A stretch of DNA of 64,000 nucleotides from Oxytricha trifallax (taxonomy: Eukaryota > Ciliophora > Spirotrichea > Sporadotrichida > Oxytrichidae): the NCBI GenBank assembly GCA_000711775.1, contig ARYC01001187.1, positions 1 through 64,000 on the forward strand. The letters run 5' to 3'. This document shows positions 10,714 to 20,830 of the stretch, piece by piece. Made by a program: the position numbers and the translations under genes. The notes beneath the pieces are model-generated. The model did not search any database. It saw only the letters and a list, made by a program, of their open reading frames with translations, and was not told where the DNA came from. Each line of letters starts with the position of its first letter. Position 1 is the first letter of the stretch.

Positions 10714-12290
10714 TCATGTGGCAGTTCTCTGAATTTTATCTTACTAAGATGATGTTTAATTGTTTCTATTGTTTGTTAATTCGCTTAGCTTGGCTTGATA
10801 ATAGTTGAGTATGCAAGTTCTCTCCGACCTCAATTTATTTTATTTTTATCGAGATTATTGTTTGATTCTCTGCTTAGAATCTCTCTCACCCCTGCAGCTA
10901 AAGTAATCGTTTCTTGGCATGTCGCTCTCTATCTATTATTATTACTGCGAGAGCACAGATGTCCTATTAAGTGTCTCCATCTCTCTAATTCTCTCTCTCT
11001 CTGGGAAATATCCAGGAGTGCCGTCTACATTTCCTTATGCACAGACTTGCACTCTTTGAGCTATGTTGAAGTCAATAATATAAACTCTAAGAGGCTGAAA
11101 GTTCATCATGATGTTCTCTGGCTCTAAGTCTCTATGAACATAACCTAGCTTGTGAAGCTCTTCAATCCCTTCAACTAGCTATACTATCTAGCTAATTTAT
11201 CTCTGACATCTATTTTCAGATGAGAATTCGATGTAAGTCATTTCTTGTAAAGGAAGGAAGCCTGAAGGCTACATGATCTTTACCAAGTAAAATAGCATCA
11301 AGCTAGATGATATGCCTGGACTCATTTAACTTTGCCTTTTAAAGAGCATAATACTCATTAGCAAATTCCATTTGGAACTTGTCATCAGCAAGGAAGTAAT
11401 TGAATGGATATATCTTGTAAGCATATTAGTCATCTGTAATGACTCTCTTCTCAATTTTTTCTTCAAGAGTGAGATAGCTTTCTAGGCAAGAATCTAAGTC
11501 AATAATTTTTAATATGGGAATCTTCATTGCCTCTATTTTAACCATGATTTTATTGATCTCAGAGACTGGAAAGTTCTTGACTGCTTTCTTCATTTTTAAC
11601 TTACTTCTAGACTTCAACTCTAAGAGACTCCACTAGGTTTCTTGATCTTCTCTTTTAGAGGAATCTATTCCCTGTAGGTTCATGAATAAAGACAAAACTT
11701 TAATTGTGCTTTTTCTTTAAGTGCACTTTGAGGTCTCTAGTATGAGAATATGGCTTCTCACAGAACTCACAGACATACTTTCCATCTTTCTTTTAATGCT
11801 TGAGATATAACCTTGGCATATCGTTGTGTATATCTCTCAAGTGTCTCTTATAAGTTGACTTGTAAGGGAAAACTTTATTGCATTCTTTGCATTAATAGTC
11901 AACTTTGGCTGGTATTTATTAATGCTCTATGGCTGGTTGTTTAACCTCCTCCTCAATTTGCAAAGCTTCTTTGATAACCTCCTACTTAACTTATGTTTAA
12001 ATATCAAAGCTAGACTGGTCAAAGTTGTCATAAATAGGCTCCCACTGAGTATAAGCGTCTCTGGTCTCTACTTTTCTTGGTTGCTGGAATGACAACTTTT
12101 ATTGACTTGATCCAAGTAATGCCGCTCTTCTTATCAGGTTAGCGCTAATTTTAGTTTGCTGATATATTTTATTATAAAAATGATAAAATATACCTTGATA
12201 AACTATAGTAATCGAGTAAAAGACACTCTGGTAGATTCTTTGCTGAGAGGTAAGAAAATTAACTTACCATAAAAGAATCTATGTTGACAT
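10714..12290 (-). pseudogene. TBE 57-kDa zinc-finger/kinase-like gene, two frameshifts
   Basis: The chosen start is ATG at 12290; the frame is open with Gln codons through two C2H2 fingers (CKECNKVFPYKSTYKRHLR…H and CEFCEKPYSHTRDLKVH…H; about residues 155-215). A frameshift in an A-rich run near 11710 moves into a second frame holding the N-lobe-like part (…ESYLTLEEKIEKRVITDDQY…, …QLDAILLGKDHVAF…). A second frameshift near 11215 leads to the catalytic-loop-like region. There HRDLEPENIM keeps His-Arg-Asp and Asn but has Glu for the usual Lys, the DFG motif is DFN, and GTPGYFPERE stands for the APE region. Stop at 10714-10716. Total about 525 codons, the family's usual size. The role of this protein in TBE biology is not established. 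This copy is probably non-functional. Confidence 0.85.
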
Positions 12291-12530
12291 ATTTTATGAG
12301 AATTTTATACATTTTATTAAATTAAAATACTCCTAATGAAGTTTTGTTTCTCTAGGAGGTCCTCCAAATCAAGTTTGAACTTAATTTGGAGGTAAAAGTA
12401 TTAAACATTTTTAAATTTAATATGCTCCTAATTAAGTTTTAACCTTAAAATTTAACTCCTAATAAAGTTTGAACTTAACTTGGAGGACCTCCTAAAATAA
12501 TTAAACATTATTAGGAGCAATTTAATGGAG
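12240..12530. repeat. TBE internal repeat cluster between the two divergent genes
   Basis: Two nested palindromes and short direct repeats are packed here. An imperfect hairpin spans about 12236-12280 (outer AGATTCTT/AAGAATCT, inner GGTAAG/CTTACC). Next to it, TCCTAATxAAGTTT-like units recur at about 12330, 12425 and 12465, and GGAGGTCCTCC/GGAGGACCTCC motifs face each other at about 12356 and 12482. The stretch lies between the 5' ends of the 22-kDa and 57-kDa genes, so it is the natural place for a two-way promoter, but no specific factor site is known to me. Confidence 0.7.
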
Positions 12531-12714
12531 ATAGATTGATAAAAATGGAAATCAATCTGTGAAACTTGGAGCAAGTTTTTCAATGCTTCTCAGTATATCT
12601 TTTCAAGGTTGACCTCCAGTAGGTCCTCCCTATTTAGTAGTAAGATTTTAATAAACTTAGAATGGATATCCATAATTTTAAATTTCATTAACATTTCTAG
12701 AAAGAGGAAGCAAG

Positions 12715-13492
12715 ATGGAGTCTATGAATGATGCAATGAAGAGAATTTAATCTCAAGATTTAATAGGAAAATTTCGAAGTAAAGAGGACATTTATAGATA
12801 TTTGGTTTAGCAAGGTAAGTTCTAAAGTAAGATTAATAAATCAATTATAATTAGATTGTTCTTGCCAACTTAGGAGGGAACTAAAATCTCATTCTTAAAA
12901 GCCTTACTTAGTGAAGAGAAAAAAGATTTTAAGTCTAATGAAATTAGGATGATAGAGATACCTATCTATCCTGAAATATCAGTGACAAACCTATGAGTGA
13001 TCCAGACGTAGCTATCTACCTTCCATCAAAGCTACAGCTCTCAAATAAGTTGCCAGAGGGAAACTTCTTCTTTGGTGTTCTTGCAACTCTGAAACCTGAG
13101 TACTTAAATAAAGTTATTTAAGAAGCTCATAAGAAACGCTACAGCATCTCTCCTGAAGAAAAAGAGAAGCAAGGTATTAAAATAAGTGACACCTGGGTGT
13201 AGGAACTGCAAAAGCATCCTTTCATCTTAAGTAAGCTTAGTCTTCTAACTTTGTAGAAAAACCTGGTACTAATATATACTTGATGAAAGAGCGCAACAAA
13301 TTAAACAGAGAGAGAAGTCTCAAGTAAAACATGAATTGAGTAAGAGGCTCTTCAAAGATTTATAAAAGCCAGAAAGAGATGAACATAGATGCAGGAGCTG
13401 GCACTAAGAGAAGAAACATAGGCCAAAGCAAGCCTTAAGAGGAAGAAAAGAAAGAGAAGCCAAATCCCTTTACGGGCAAATTTAATATGTGA
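12715..13492 (+). pseudogene. TBE 22-kDa gene, degenerate
   Basis: Start ATG at 12715 (MESMNDAMKRIQSQDLIGKF) and final frame ending PNPFTGKFNM, TGA at 13490-13492, only 6 bp from the convergent transposase stop. The frame changes near 12990 (PEISVTN to DKPMSDPDVAIYLPSK) and near 13230 (QKHPFIL to QAQSSNFVEKPG), and there is one in-frame TGA near 13336. So three lesions separate otherwise well-preserved coding blocks. Family function unknown; in TBE elements this gene is normally conserved. Lys/Glu-rich C-terminus. Confidence 0.8.
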
Positions 13493-13498
13493 ACTTAT

Positions 13499-14548
13499 TC
13501 ATTCGTTTAAATCTAAAACTTATTTATAAACACAAAATCTCCCTTCTCTTGCGCATACTTTAGCTTTTTCATCGCTGACTCTCTTAGCAGCACTCTTAAT
13601 AAAATCGACTGTATCTATCTTTAAATCATGCATCAGATGGTAGAGCAGCAATTTCTTATAATGACCTTTCAATAACCCCCAATATAATTCAATTCCATTG
13701 AACTAAGGGCTGTAAGGAACATTAAATACAGGTGTTATATTTAGCCTTTCATATTCTTTCCTTGAGTCTTTAGTTTTATGAACTGACAAGTTATCAACGA
13801 ATAGAATAATCTCTTAGTCAGCGTACTTATCTCTGAGTTATTGCAAGAACTTAATATATTATTCAGTCTTTATAGAGCGAGGGTGAATAACATAAGTCTC
13901 GAGGCCACTATCTTCACTTATTCCACCAAGAATAGCATGAGTTTAAACCTTAACCTTTTAGTCATAAACTTCTATATTACTATACCTCTTGTACCAAGAC
14001 CTTGATATAAAGGTATTGAATGTAAATACTGCCTCATCAGCGTGTATGAACTTTATATTATGCTCTTAAGACCTCTGCATTTAATCGAATATATAATTTA
14101 AATTAGTCTTATAAAATGGAACATTAAAGTCAATCACTCTCTTAATGCGATTGACTGTCTTGTAAGATATTCCGTTCTTTTTTTATATGTTAACTATCGA
14201 TTAAGCAGATATGTGAAGCTCAGGAAATTGGCGATGAAACATCACACCCCTCTAGGCTAGAGAGAAATGAGCCCAGTATTTAAGAGTCTTATCATTAATA
14301 AGATATTCAATATGATGCTGCTAAAATTTTAAGGGTCTCTTAGGCTTAGAATTAAGATGCTATCTTTTTAAATTCAATGCTAATAGACAGTGAGACCTCA
14401 CAGTTGCTGGAGATTTATGGAGTAGCCTTGCTATAGACGTATAATTCAGAACAGGCTTGAGTTATTCACTATATTCATCACATCCATATCGCAACTAAAA
14501 CAATAAATCAATATACTCACTGTCAAAAATAGACCCCAAACCTCGCAT
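13499..14548 (-). CDS. TBE 42-kDa DDE transposase, intact
   Basis: An unbroken frame of 349 residues when TAA/TAG are Gln: start MRGLGSIFDSEYIDLL at 14548, exactly abutting the inner end of the right terminal repeat, stop TGA at 13499-13501. It belongs to the IS630/Tc1 transposase superfamily. The DDE acids are visible: FIHADEAVF (first Asp), ILFVDNLSVHK (second Asp), and PQFNGIELYWGLLK (Glu). An N-terminal helical region with PATVRSHCLLALNLKRQ is likely the DNA-binding part. TBE transposases are known to act in genome rearrangement during macronuclear development as well as in element movement. All catalytic residues present; this copy could encode an active protein. The terminal repeat ends one base before the ATG, so transcription must begin within the repeat. 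Confidence 0.93.
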
Positions 14549-14686
14549 ATACTCACTTAAAATACTAATATTTAAACATTAAACCCCTACATAAACCCTA
14601 TTAAAACCCTAATAAAGTATGCACTAATAGTCTACTTTCATCAATCAAAAACTCAATCAAACTACTGAAAGGGTTTTGGGGTTTTG
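14549..14686 (-). repeat. TBE right terminal inverted repeat, 138 bp
   Basis: Inverse copy of 10533-10670; its inner edge touches the transposase start codon, its outer edge reads GGGGTTTTG followed by host AAT. Confidence 0.9.
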
Positions 14687-14832
14687 AATGTTAATGGTGG
14701 CTTGCCTGGAGATGATCTCGGGTGTAAGTGGAGTCAACTCGGCAATGTTAGTGTCGATGTTCTGCATAGCCAAATGGTCCTGCTCTTTCTGCAGTTTATC
14801 CTAAATGTCTATTAATTCTTGTACTTAGTTGT
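14687..14832 (-). CDS. eIF2 gamma, N-terminal segment (MDS)
   Basis: Minus-strand frame VQELIDIQDKLQKEQDHLAM…NIDTNIAELTPLTPEI…ISRQATINI matches the start of eIF2 gamma, where the (L)[27 protein letters not shown] run leads into the P-loop GTPase domain. It stops dead at the TBE end, one codon before the expected GTIGH. One Gln is written TAG, so the host gene itself uses the ciliate code. The likely Met is either the in-frame ATG of MQNIDTN or one further upstream in AT-rich DNA. The roughly 360 central residues (G domain and domain 2) are not between this piece and the C-terminal piece. Confidence 0.85.
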
Positions 14833-15571
14833 TTATATAACAATTATTATAATTTAATATTTTTATTAGATATTAGTGTATTACATTTATAAAAATTTTA
14901 ACAATTTGTTGTTCATTTTAATGTTATTGTGTTTTTATGTGTATATTATTAAATAACATTGTAGAAATATTATAAACTTTGAAAATAACTACAATAAAAT
15001 ATATTGAATGACATTTATTTAAATATAAAAATTTATTCCAATTTATAATATTTATACAGCAATAATAATAAATTATTACTCGATAATATAATTGGAATAG
15101 CGAATGAGATAGAAATAGCAAATGAGTTTTGATTAATGAATTTATGATAAAAATATTGATTGAATTATTAAAATTTGGTTATCATGGAACTAGTTTAAAA
15201 GATCAAAAATAAAATAAAAATAGAAATTATGATAGAGATATTTGTGGGAAAAAAGAACTTATTTTTTAATATTTTTAGCTTGTAAATTTTAATGATATTA
15301 CTATCAATATTCCAAATACACTCTAGTTACTGCTTTAATGATCTTTTCATATGATTCATGTTATTTTTCTAAATATAAAATTCTATTTTAAATTACTTGC
15401 TTTCTGAGAACTGATGATATCTCTTGATATATTTATACTTTACATAATCTTTCCTCACTTCACTCTGTAGTTGAAATCTTTCTAATAATAAAAAAAATAG
15501 AATTTCCTCACATTTTAAATAATAATACAATCCATTCTTTTCCCATTTTATGATATAAATCTATAATAATC
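14833..15571. other. AT-rich spacer, no gene seen
   Basis: About 22% GC, with runs of A and T and no coding-like composition on either strand. Probably intergenic or eliminated DNA upstream of the eIF2-gamma N-terminal segment. Confidence 0.5.
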
Positions 15572-15772
15572 TCAGATGCCGTAGAGTTTCTCCATGTGTG
15601 CGTGAACTCCAACCTTGCCCATGTCTGGTGACTCATAGGGGTTGTTGAGGATGTCGAATTCGTCCAAGTCTTTGTATCTGTCGAGGTGCATGTTGAGTCC
15701 GTGCATGTTTGATCCGTAGCCACCGAGTCTGCGGGCGGAGGACATGATGTTAGCGTCCATCACATATCTCAT
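15572..15772 (-). CDS. Small conserved-looking protein or MDS, 66 aa
   Basis: The minus-strand frame starts at ATG 15772, preceded two codons earlier by TGA, and ends at TGA 15572-15574. The protein (MRYVMDANIMSSARRLGGYG, then NMHGLNMHLDRYKDLDEFD, then ILNNPYESPDMGKVGVHAHM) has normal amino-acid use and about 49% GC against 20% in its flanks, the signature of a macronuclear-destined segment. It could be a whole small gene or the last segment of a longer one whose other parts lie elsewhere. No family recognised with confidence. Confidence 0.65.
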   Translation of the reverse strand: MRYVMDANIMSSARRLGGYGSNMHGLNMHLDRYKDLDEFDILNNPYESPDMGKVGVHAHMEKLYGI

Positions 15773-16139
15773 TCACTGTAATTTATAAAGAATTGGTGTT
15801 TAAAGTCTATTATAATATTGGTAAAAATAGATATGTTTATATATATATTATAGTAAATATAATTCTAGGATGAAAAGTATCTTATTATGATTGAATAAAT
15901 ACAAAATATATATAATATAGTTAGATATATTATCGGAATTAATTCAATAACATTGATACTGTTCATACGAGAAGCATAATACCATATATTTTTATATTAT
16001 TTATATAATTAGCATATTTTTTTGTTTAGAGAACAAGCATTTATCCTTATGATTTTTCAAGTTAACTTCAAAGTAGTTTTAGTCAATTATTATATGGAAT
16101 TATTATAATGACATAAATAAGCTCCAAATAACTTGTAAC

Positions 16140-16385
16140 TTATAATGATTGCCATGTGTGAGCCATGAAGTACAGACAACTATTGGAGTTGCTGTCTCTG
16201 AGTGTTTTGCAATTGGTTCTCTTGCATGGTCTTCACTGGGTGCACATTCAAGTTTTGATAGAGCAGGGGTTGTTGAGGGCCCACAGTCAAGGATTCAGAC
16301 TCAATTTGATGCTTGGGAGATGTTTGTGTAGGTGGTCCATTCCAAAAAGTTTCGATACAATTATTGAGGTAGCTAAATTTTCGTA
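16140..16385 (-). CDS. Gln-rich coding segment (MDS)
   Basis: A GC-rich island (about 46%) with a clean minus-strand frame: WNGPPTQTSPKHQIESESLT, then VGPQQPLLYQNLNVHPVKTM, then a Gln-rich QENQLQNTQRQQLQQLS. No start or stop lies in the GC-rich part, so it looks like an internal segment of a gene whose other segments lie elsewhere. The opposite strand also has an open frame, but its residue composition (Leu/Ser/Cys/Trp-rich) is less natural. Confidence 0.55.
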
Positions 16386-16499
16386 TTCTATATCCAATAT
16401 TTCTAAGTAATTTAACATTAAATAGTTAAATATTGCTAAACAACTAAATATAGATTTTTATAGTAAAATCTTTAACTAAATTTAGTCAATAATTTAAAT

Positions 16500-17839
16500 A
16501 ATTTCATTTTTTATTGTTAATCCTTTGATTGGTTGGGATTATTTTTTGCTCTTTGTCAGTCTCTTCACAAGATAGAAGAATCCTTTTAGGTCATTTCTAT
16601 TGAGGCAATGTTCCATGTACCTAATAGCATCTTTCCATTGCAACTTATTATCTTGAAATACGTTGTCAATCTTTCCTATCTTATTTCTGATTGCCCACTC
16701 TGGGGGTTGTTAGTACCAATTCTTACCTCTATAGTGTCTTGTCAGTCTTTCTTCGAAACAATTCTTAATTGTTTTATCTAAATCAGTTGGTGCTAGCTCC
16801 CTTCCTTCATCCACAAATGTTTTACTGCATTCCTTCCTGATGTCTGAAATTCTTATTGCTTTTTCTTTGTCTCATAGTTTTAGGTCGTTTTCATAGAATT
16901 TGAACTTTAGTTTAACTTAAACTAGTTTTTAGTCAGTTGATTTTAGTTAACTGGTTTTCAACATTCGTGTAAACTTGATCCAATTAGTTCACCTTAGTAT
17001 GAGTTTCTACTCGTATGGGAATGGATTCAATTACCCCTTCTTTCTAAAGCCTTTTACCGATTTCCTTTATGTGGAAGTTAAAGTCTCCCTTGACTATTAT
17101 TCTTTGTTTTTGACATTTTTGTTTCAACGATTTTATCATGTATAATAATCTGTTCTAGAGTTCTTTGACTTCGTCATTACAGTAGGGGGGGGGGATATAC
17201 ACTGTGAAAATATGCCCTGGGAATCCTCCCACATTTAGAATAGTCCAAGCGATATACTACCTCAGTGTCTTTATGGTTTTAATTGGGTATTTTCCATTAT
17301 TAAGTACTAGCACTCCTCCGTTTCTTGCTAATTACGTTTGTGCTATATTGTTATTATTCACGCCAATCAATCTTTACAGTCTTGTTTCAACAACTCCAAT
17401 AAAATCTGGGTGTTTTTCCTCAGTGTCTCTCATCATCTAATCTTGTTTAAGTTTTGAGGTGATTCCTCTGACATTTTGCAAACAAATGTTTAGTTCAATG
17501 TATTCGCTGCTATCTATCTCTTTTTACTGATTATCTGATCCCTTATATTTTTTCTTTATCTTTCTGCGAATCTTTCTGTTCTCTTAACCCATCCTTCAGC
17601 TTCTCTTACAGGTTGTTAAAAATGAAGTTGACGGCCATTTTTCAAAGTGATATTTAATCTGTCCAAAATTTTTGTAACTTTGTTATTTGGTTGTTGTTTA
17701 GCTAAACATTTGAACCTTTGTTTGAATATTTAAAGTAGTCTTTTACTGATTTCTGCAATTAGGGTTTGTTTTCTTCTTTTTTCTCCATAAATACTGGTAG
17801 TTTCCTTCGCTTTTGCTCAGTTAGCTGTGTTGCCTCCAT
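16500..17839 (-). pseudogene. LINE ORF2: apurinic endonuclease plus linker
   Basis: Start ATG at 17839 (MEATQLTEQKRRKLPVFMEK), then a Gln/Asn/Lys-rich leader with one in-frame TGA. After a frameshift near 17520 comes an endonuclease domain: LNICLQNVRGITSKLKQDQ (the N-terminal Asn motif), PDFIGVVETRL (the Glu motif), GDFNFHIKEIGK (the Asp-x-Asn motif) and NQLDQVYTNV (near the Asp/His end). This is followed by a linker with RHYRGKNWYQQPPEWAIRN and DAIRYMEHCLNRNDLKGFFY typical of the region before the reverse transcriptase. Ends near 16500 without the polymerase. It would nick target DNA to prime reverse transcription; this copy cannot. Confidence 0.85.
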
Positions 17840-18559
17840 CTAGTCCCGCTTTTTCCCTTTTGTTTTTAATTAATTAAAATGTAAATTTATTGATGAATAT
17901 TTAACTTTATTGATGTTATTGTGTTTTTCTAAAATTAAACATAGACTCATTGCTGATTATAATAAAATTATTAGTTTTGTTTTCTAAACAGGGATTATTA
18001 TCAATAGGATACCACACCCATTCTGTATATAAAAGTAATAAATTGCTGATATTTAGGACTGAAACCGGTGTTACTTCTTGATCCATATTCTTCATAATTT
18101 AAAATTTACACTCTGATATATTTTTCTTCATAATTAATAATATATATTATTTATAATAATTAATAGGAAATCTAAGAAATATAATGGGTTATATTCATAT
18201 TTTTAAATCATGAATTAAAATGATAGAAAAGACTGATTAGTTAAAGAGCATCATGATCCAATACGTTTTTCATTGTAAAATATGTTCAAATTATTAATTT
18301 ACTTTTCCATTAATAAATTGAAGAAATTTTCTTAAATCAAGTATATTTTATATTTAACATATAAAATAAACTTATTGTATTTATTATAATGTTATACTTA
18401 TAACTTCATGATGATAATGAAAGGATTTTTCCAAATCATATTTTTGTTTTATTGTAATTGTATCGTCTTTAATAATTAATATTGTAGTGGAAGTGAAAAT
18501 TAACTTTAAGAATATTAAAATTAACAATAAACAACATGAGTGAAACTAATTAATAACTT

Positions 18560-19030
18560 CTGAACGATAATAGTCAGATGAGGGGCGCTTCATTTCACGG
18601 TCCTTAGCAATTCAATCCTAGATGCTCATTACCTCTTCAATCACAGCCTGGGGGTTTAAGTTAGGCCTCTATCCTGAGTTGAGGTCTGGTCTATCACAGA
18701 ATATGAAGCTTTCTAGCTAAGTTAGGTACTTACTATGCTTCCATTCAAATCCTTCTCATATTTCTAGTATTCTTGCCTCAGCACTTTATGTCAATGGTTA
18801 CCTCGACCATTTTTCCTATCTGTCCTCATAATATATAAGATTGTTTGCTCTGCTCCCATCTCCATCTCCACTTGTTTCCATATCATGGAGGTTTTCTTTT
18901 ATGGGCTTATCTACCTCTTCTTTCTTGATTGCTGACCCTGATTTTCCAATCTCATATTTGTTATAGCTGACTTCTAACTTAAATATTAGGTTGTATCTTT
19001 GCATGCTAATCCAGTCTTTTAAAAAGACCT
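18560..19030 (-). pseudogene. LINE ORF1, C-terminal part
   Basis: The frame reads FLKDWISMQRYNLIFKLEVS, YNKYEIGKSGSAIKKEE and a charged tail, then a stretch with ESFIFCDRPDLNSGQRPNLN. The pattern KDWIxMQRYxLxF…xEIGKS is shared with 47.2-47.4 kb, which establishes the homology. A TIDIKC…GKNTRNM stretch may be a decayed zinc knuckle. Several TGA codons and shifts are present. Confidence 0.65.
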
Positions 19031-20215
19031 AGAATATTAAATTACCTTCCAATCCTAGCGCTAAGTTATTTGCTATAAGTATTGCTAAAACTCCACAATA
19101 AATTTATTTGTTTACATTTTGAATGCAATTATCTTAATTTTGAACTTACCATATCTGTAGACAGCAATATAATTAATATCAAATAAATCTTCTTAACTTT
19201 CAGGTTCTATTCCTACAGATATTTATACATGAAAGCAATTCAAGATATGAACGATTACAACTAGAAATGTTGTTTGAATTCCACATATATGAAAATATAT
19301 CAATAAATTCAATACTATCAATAAATATTCCATTATATTAATTGATAAACCTATTTTTACGAAGTTATAAGGCAATTTTGTACATTTTTTTAATTATTTA
19401 AAGTGAATTCTATATTAATATCTCCTATAAGTATCATTATTTGTCAGCTTGAATAGTTTTCTCTTTCTCGATTATGGATTATTTTAATAATGGTGATTTC
19501 CATTTTTATAATTGTTTCTCGCATGATGTAATTAAGTAAGGATAAATTCTTATATTTAAATGGAAATAAGTTATTTTTAGTTTTCAACGAAATATATTAA
19601 ACATAAGAAATAAAGAAATATATTAATGACTTTTTTTAAGAATATATTAATAATTATTTAGTAATTTGTTAAGTTTATTAGAAAATGTAAACTTTAATGT
19701 ACAGATTAATTCTTATTGTTTTTACTAATATGAACCAAATAGTATAAATCTAAAAAAGAAAGTGAGTTATATTAATGATTATTGCTTATACTTATATATG
19801 TTATAATATTATACTATTTTTCATATTGAGATACCTCACTCATTATATTATATCTCACATACATGGAAAGTATGAAATTACTATTGTTTAGCTTTGTATT
19901 ATTCTCTCTCTCTTACCTCTACATCTCACTAGGAAATAATACAATCCAATGAATTTAGACTTACCTCTTTGTATAATTGAATCTTCTGTATTTTGTAATT
20001 CTTCTTACAGGGATGATTTCGCATGATCCTGTTGATATGTTGACAATTTGTTTTATTTGTTAATATATTGATATTAGTTTGACAAGAGAAGACAAAAGTT
20101 TAATTTCATGCTTAATGCATCTAAGCATGAAAATCTTAAAAAATCAATATGATCATTCCTTTAATAATAAATTTATGTTAATATCTTCTCAAATTTCCTT
20201 CTCTATTCTTGACCA
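19031..20215. other. AT-rich spacer, no gene seen
   Basis: About 22% GC, without coding composition or recognisable repeats on either strand. Confidence 0.5.
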
Positions 20216-20353
20216 AGATAGTTGCATGTCAAAGATTTACTATCTCTGAAAACTAGTCTCAACTTTAGCCATCATTAGAATTTCGATTACCACTGTGGCA
20301 AACGAAATCACAGCAAAATTTTAGAATGAAAAATATACAGGAGCATTTATTGA

Positions 20354-20830
20354 ATAATCATACCAAAAACAAGGAAACGGGATGTCTAATTTAGTAATTT
20401 TGAGAAAGGAGCCGAGATAAGTGAATATATTTGTTTCGCAAAACATCATTTGCCATTTATCCAGAGTCTTTCACATGTTTATCGTATATACATTGATTAT
20501 AATCAACGATTTGATTGCATGCTGATGATTTCCTTTACTCTTAATGGGTCTTCTGAGAGAAGTCTAGACAACCTTGATGAAGTAGAAATGTCTATGTAAA
20601 TTTCCATTATTATACTTTTGAAGATTTTAAATTAATTGCAATAAAAAGATTACTCAAATACGCAATCAAAGTCAATTCATTTACCAAAGAGTCACATGTA
20701 TTTACAGTATTGCTAGAAATGTTCACATTATATCTGGACTACATAAGGCTATTGTTCTTTGTTAGCCATGTAAAGTGGGACTATGTAATGTTAATGTGTT
20801 ATTATAAATGACAAAGATGTCTTGTCCTGA
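20354..20830 (+). CDS. Coding segment, about 158 codons (Gln code)
   Basis: The frame is open between TGA at 20351-20353 and TGA at 20828-20830. Residues look natural for a soluble protein: IIPKTRKRDVQFSNFEKGAE, then ISEYICFAKHHLPFIQSLSH, then VYRIYIDYNQRFDCMLMISF, then LNGSSERSLDNLDEVEMSMQ. An open frame in another phase (about 20216-20405; SQLQPSLEFRLPLWQTKSQQ) directly precedes it and may be the upstream part of the same gene, joined by a small IES near 20370. A further plus-strand stretch around 20990-21090 (RSTFFKKLKVPLNFMQNKPN) may continue it. No family recognised. Confidence 0.5.

Larger units (their letters stand above)
10533..14686. mobile_element. TBE: TBE transposon, complete, 4,154 bp
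   Basis: The element starts with CAAAACCCCAAAACTC and ends with the reverse complement of CAAAACCCCAAAACCC, the telomere-like ends typical of Oxytricha TBE elements. Perfect or near-perfect 138-bp terminal inverted repeats occupy 10533-10670 and 14549-14686. Inside are the three genes of TBE elements: a 57-kDa zinc-finger/kinase-like gene (minus), a 22-kDa gene (plus) and the 42-kDa transposase (minus). Outer flanks are ATT on the left and AAT on the right. Both fit the known ANT target but are not identical, so this is not a simple intact target duplication. It separates N- and C-terminal segments of eIF2 gamma. Confidence 0.95.
16386..19030 (-). mobile_element. LINE (APE type), 3'-truncated, minus strand
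   Basis: In minus-strand order: the C-terminal part of ORF1 (19030-18560), an AT-rich stretch (18560-17850), then ORF2 with an apurinic endonuclease domain and the linker toward reverse transcriptase (17839-about 16500). The reverse-transcriptase domain itself is absent, so the element is truncated or broken at its 3' side. Its ORF1 is homologous to the one at 45.4-47.8 kb. Confidence 0.85.

Noticed and set aside
12236-12290. 25-bp intron just after an ATG in the 57-kDa TBE gene (ATG|GTAAGT…CTCAG)
   Set aside because: The in-frame ATG at 12290 reads straight through without splicing, and the sequence is part of a hairpin that explains the apparent splice sites.
15508-15723. Thr/Ser-rich minus-strand frame overlapping the 66-residue gene
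   Set aside because: Its composition (long Thr/Ser/Cys runs) is that of a shadow frame; the overlapping frame 15572-15772 has a proper start, a TGA stop and natural residues.
16149-16410. Two plus-strand frames over the 16.1-16.4 kb island
   Set aside because: Leu/Trp/Cys-rich composition and no continuation; the minus strand gives a natural Gln-rich protein over the same bases.
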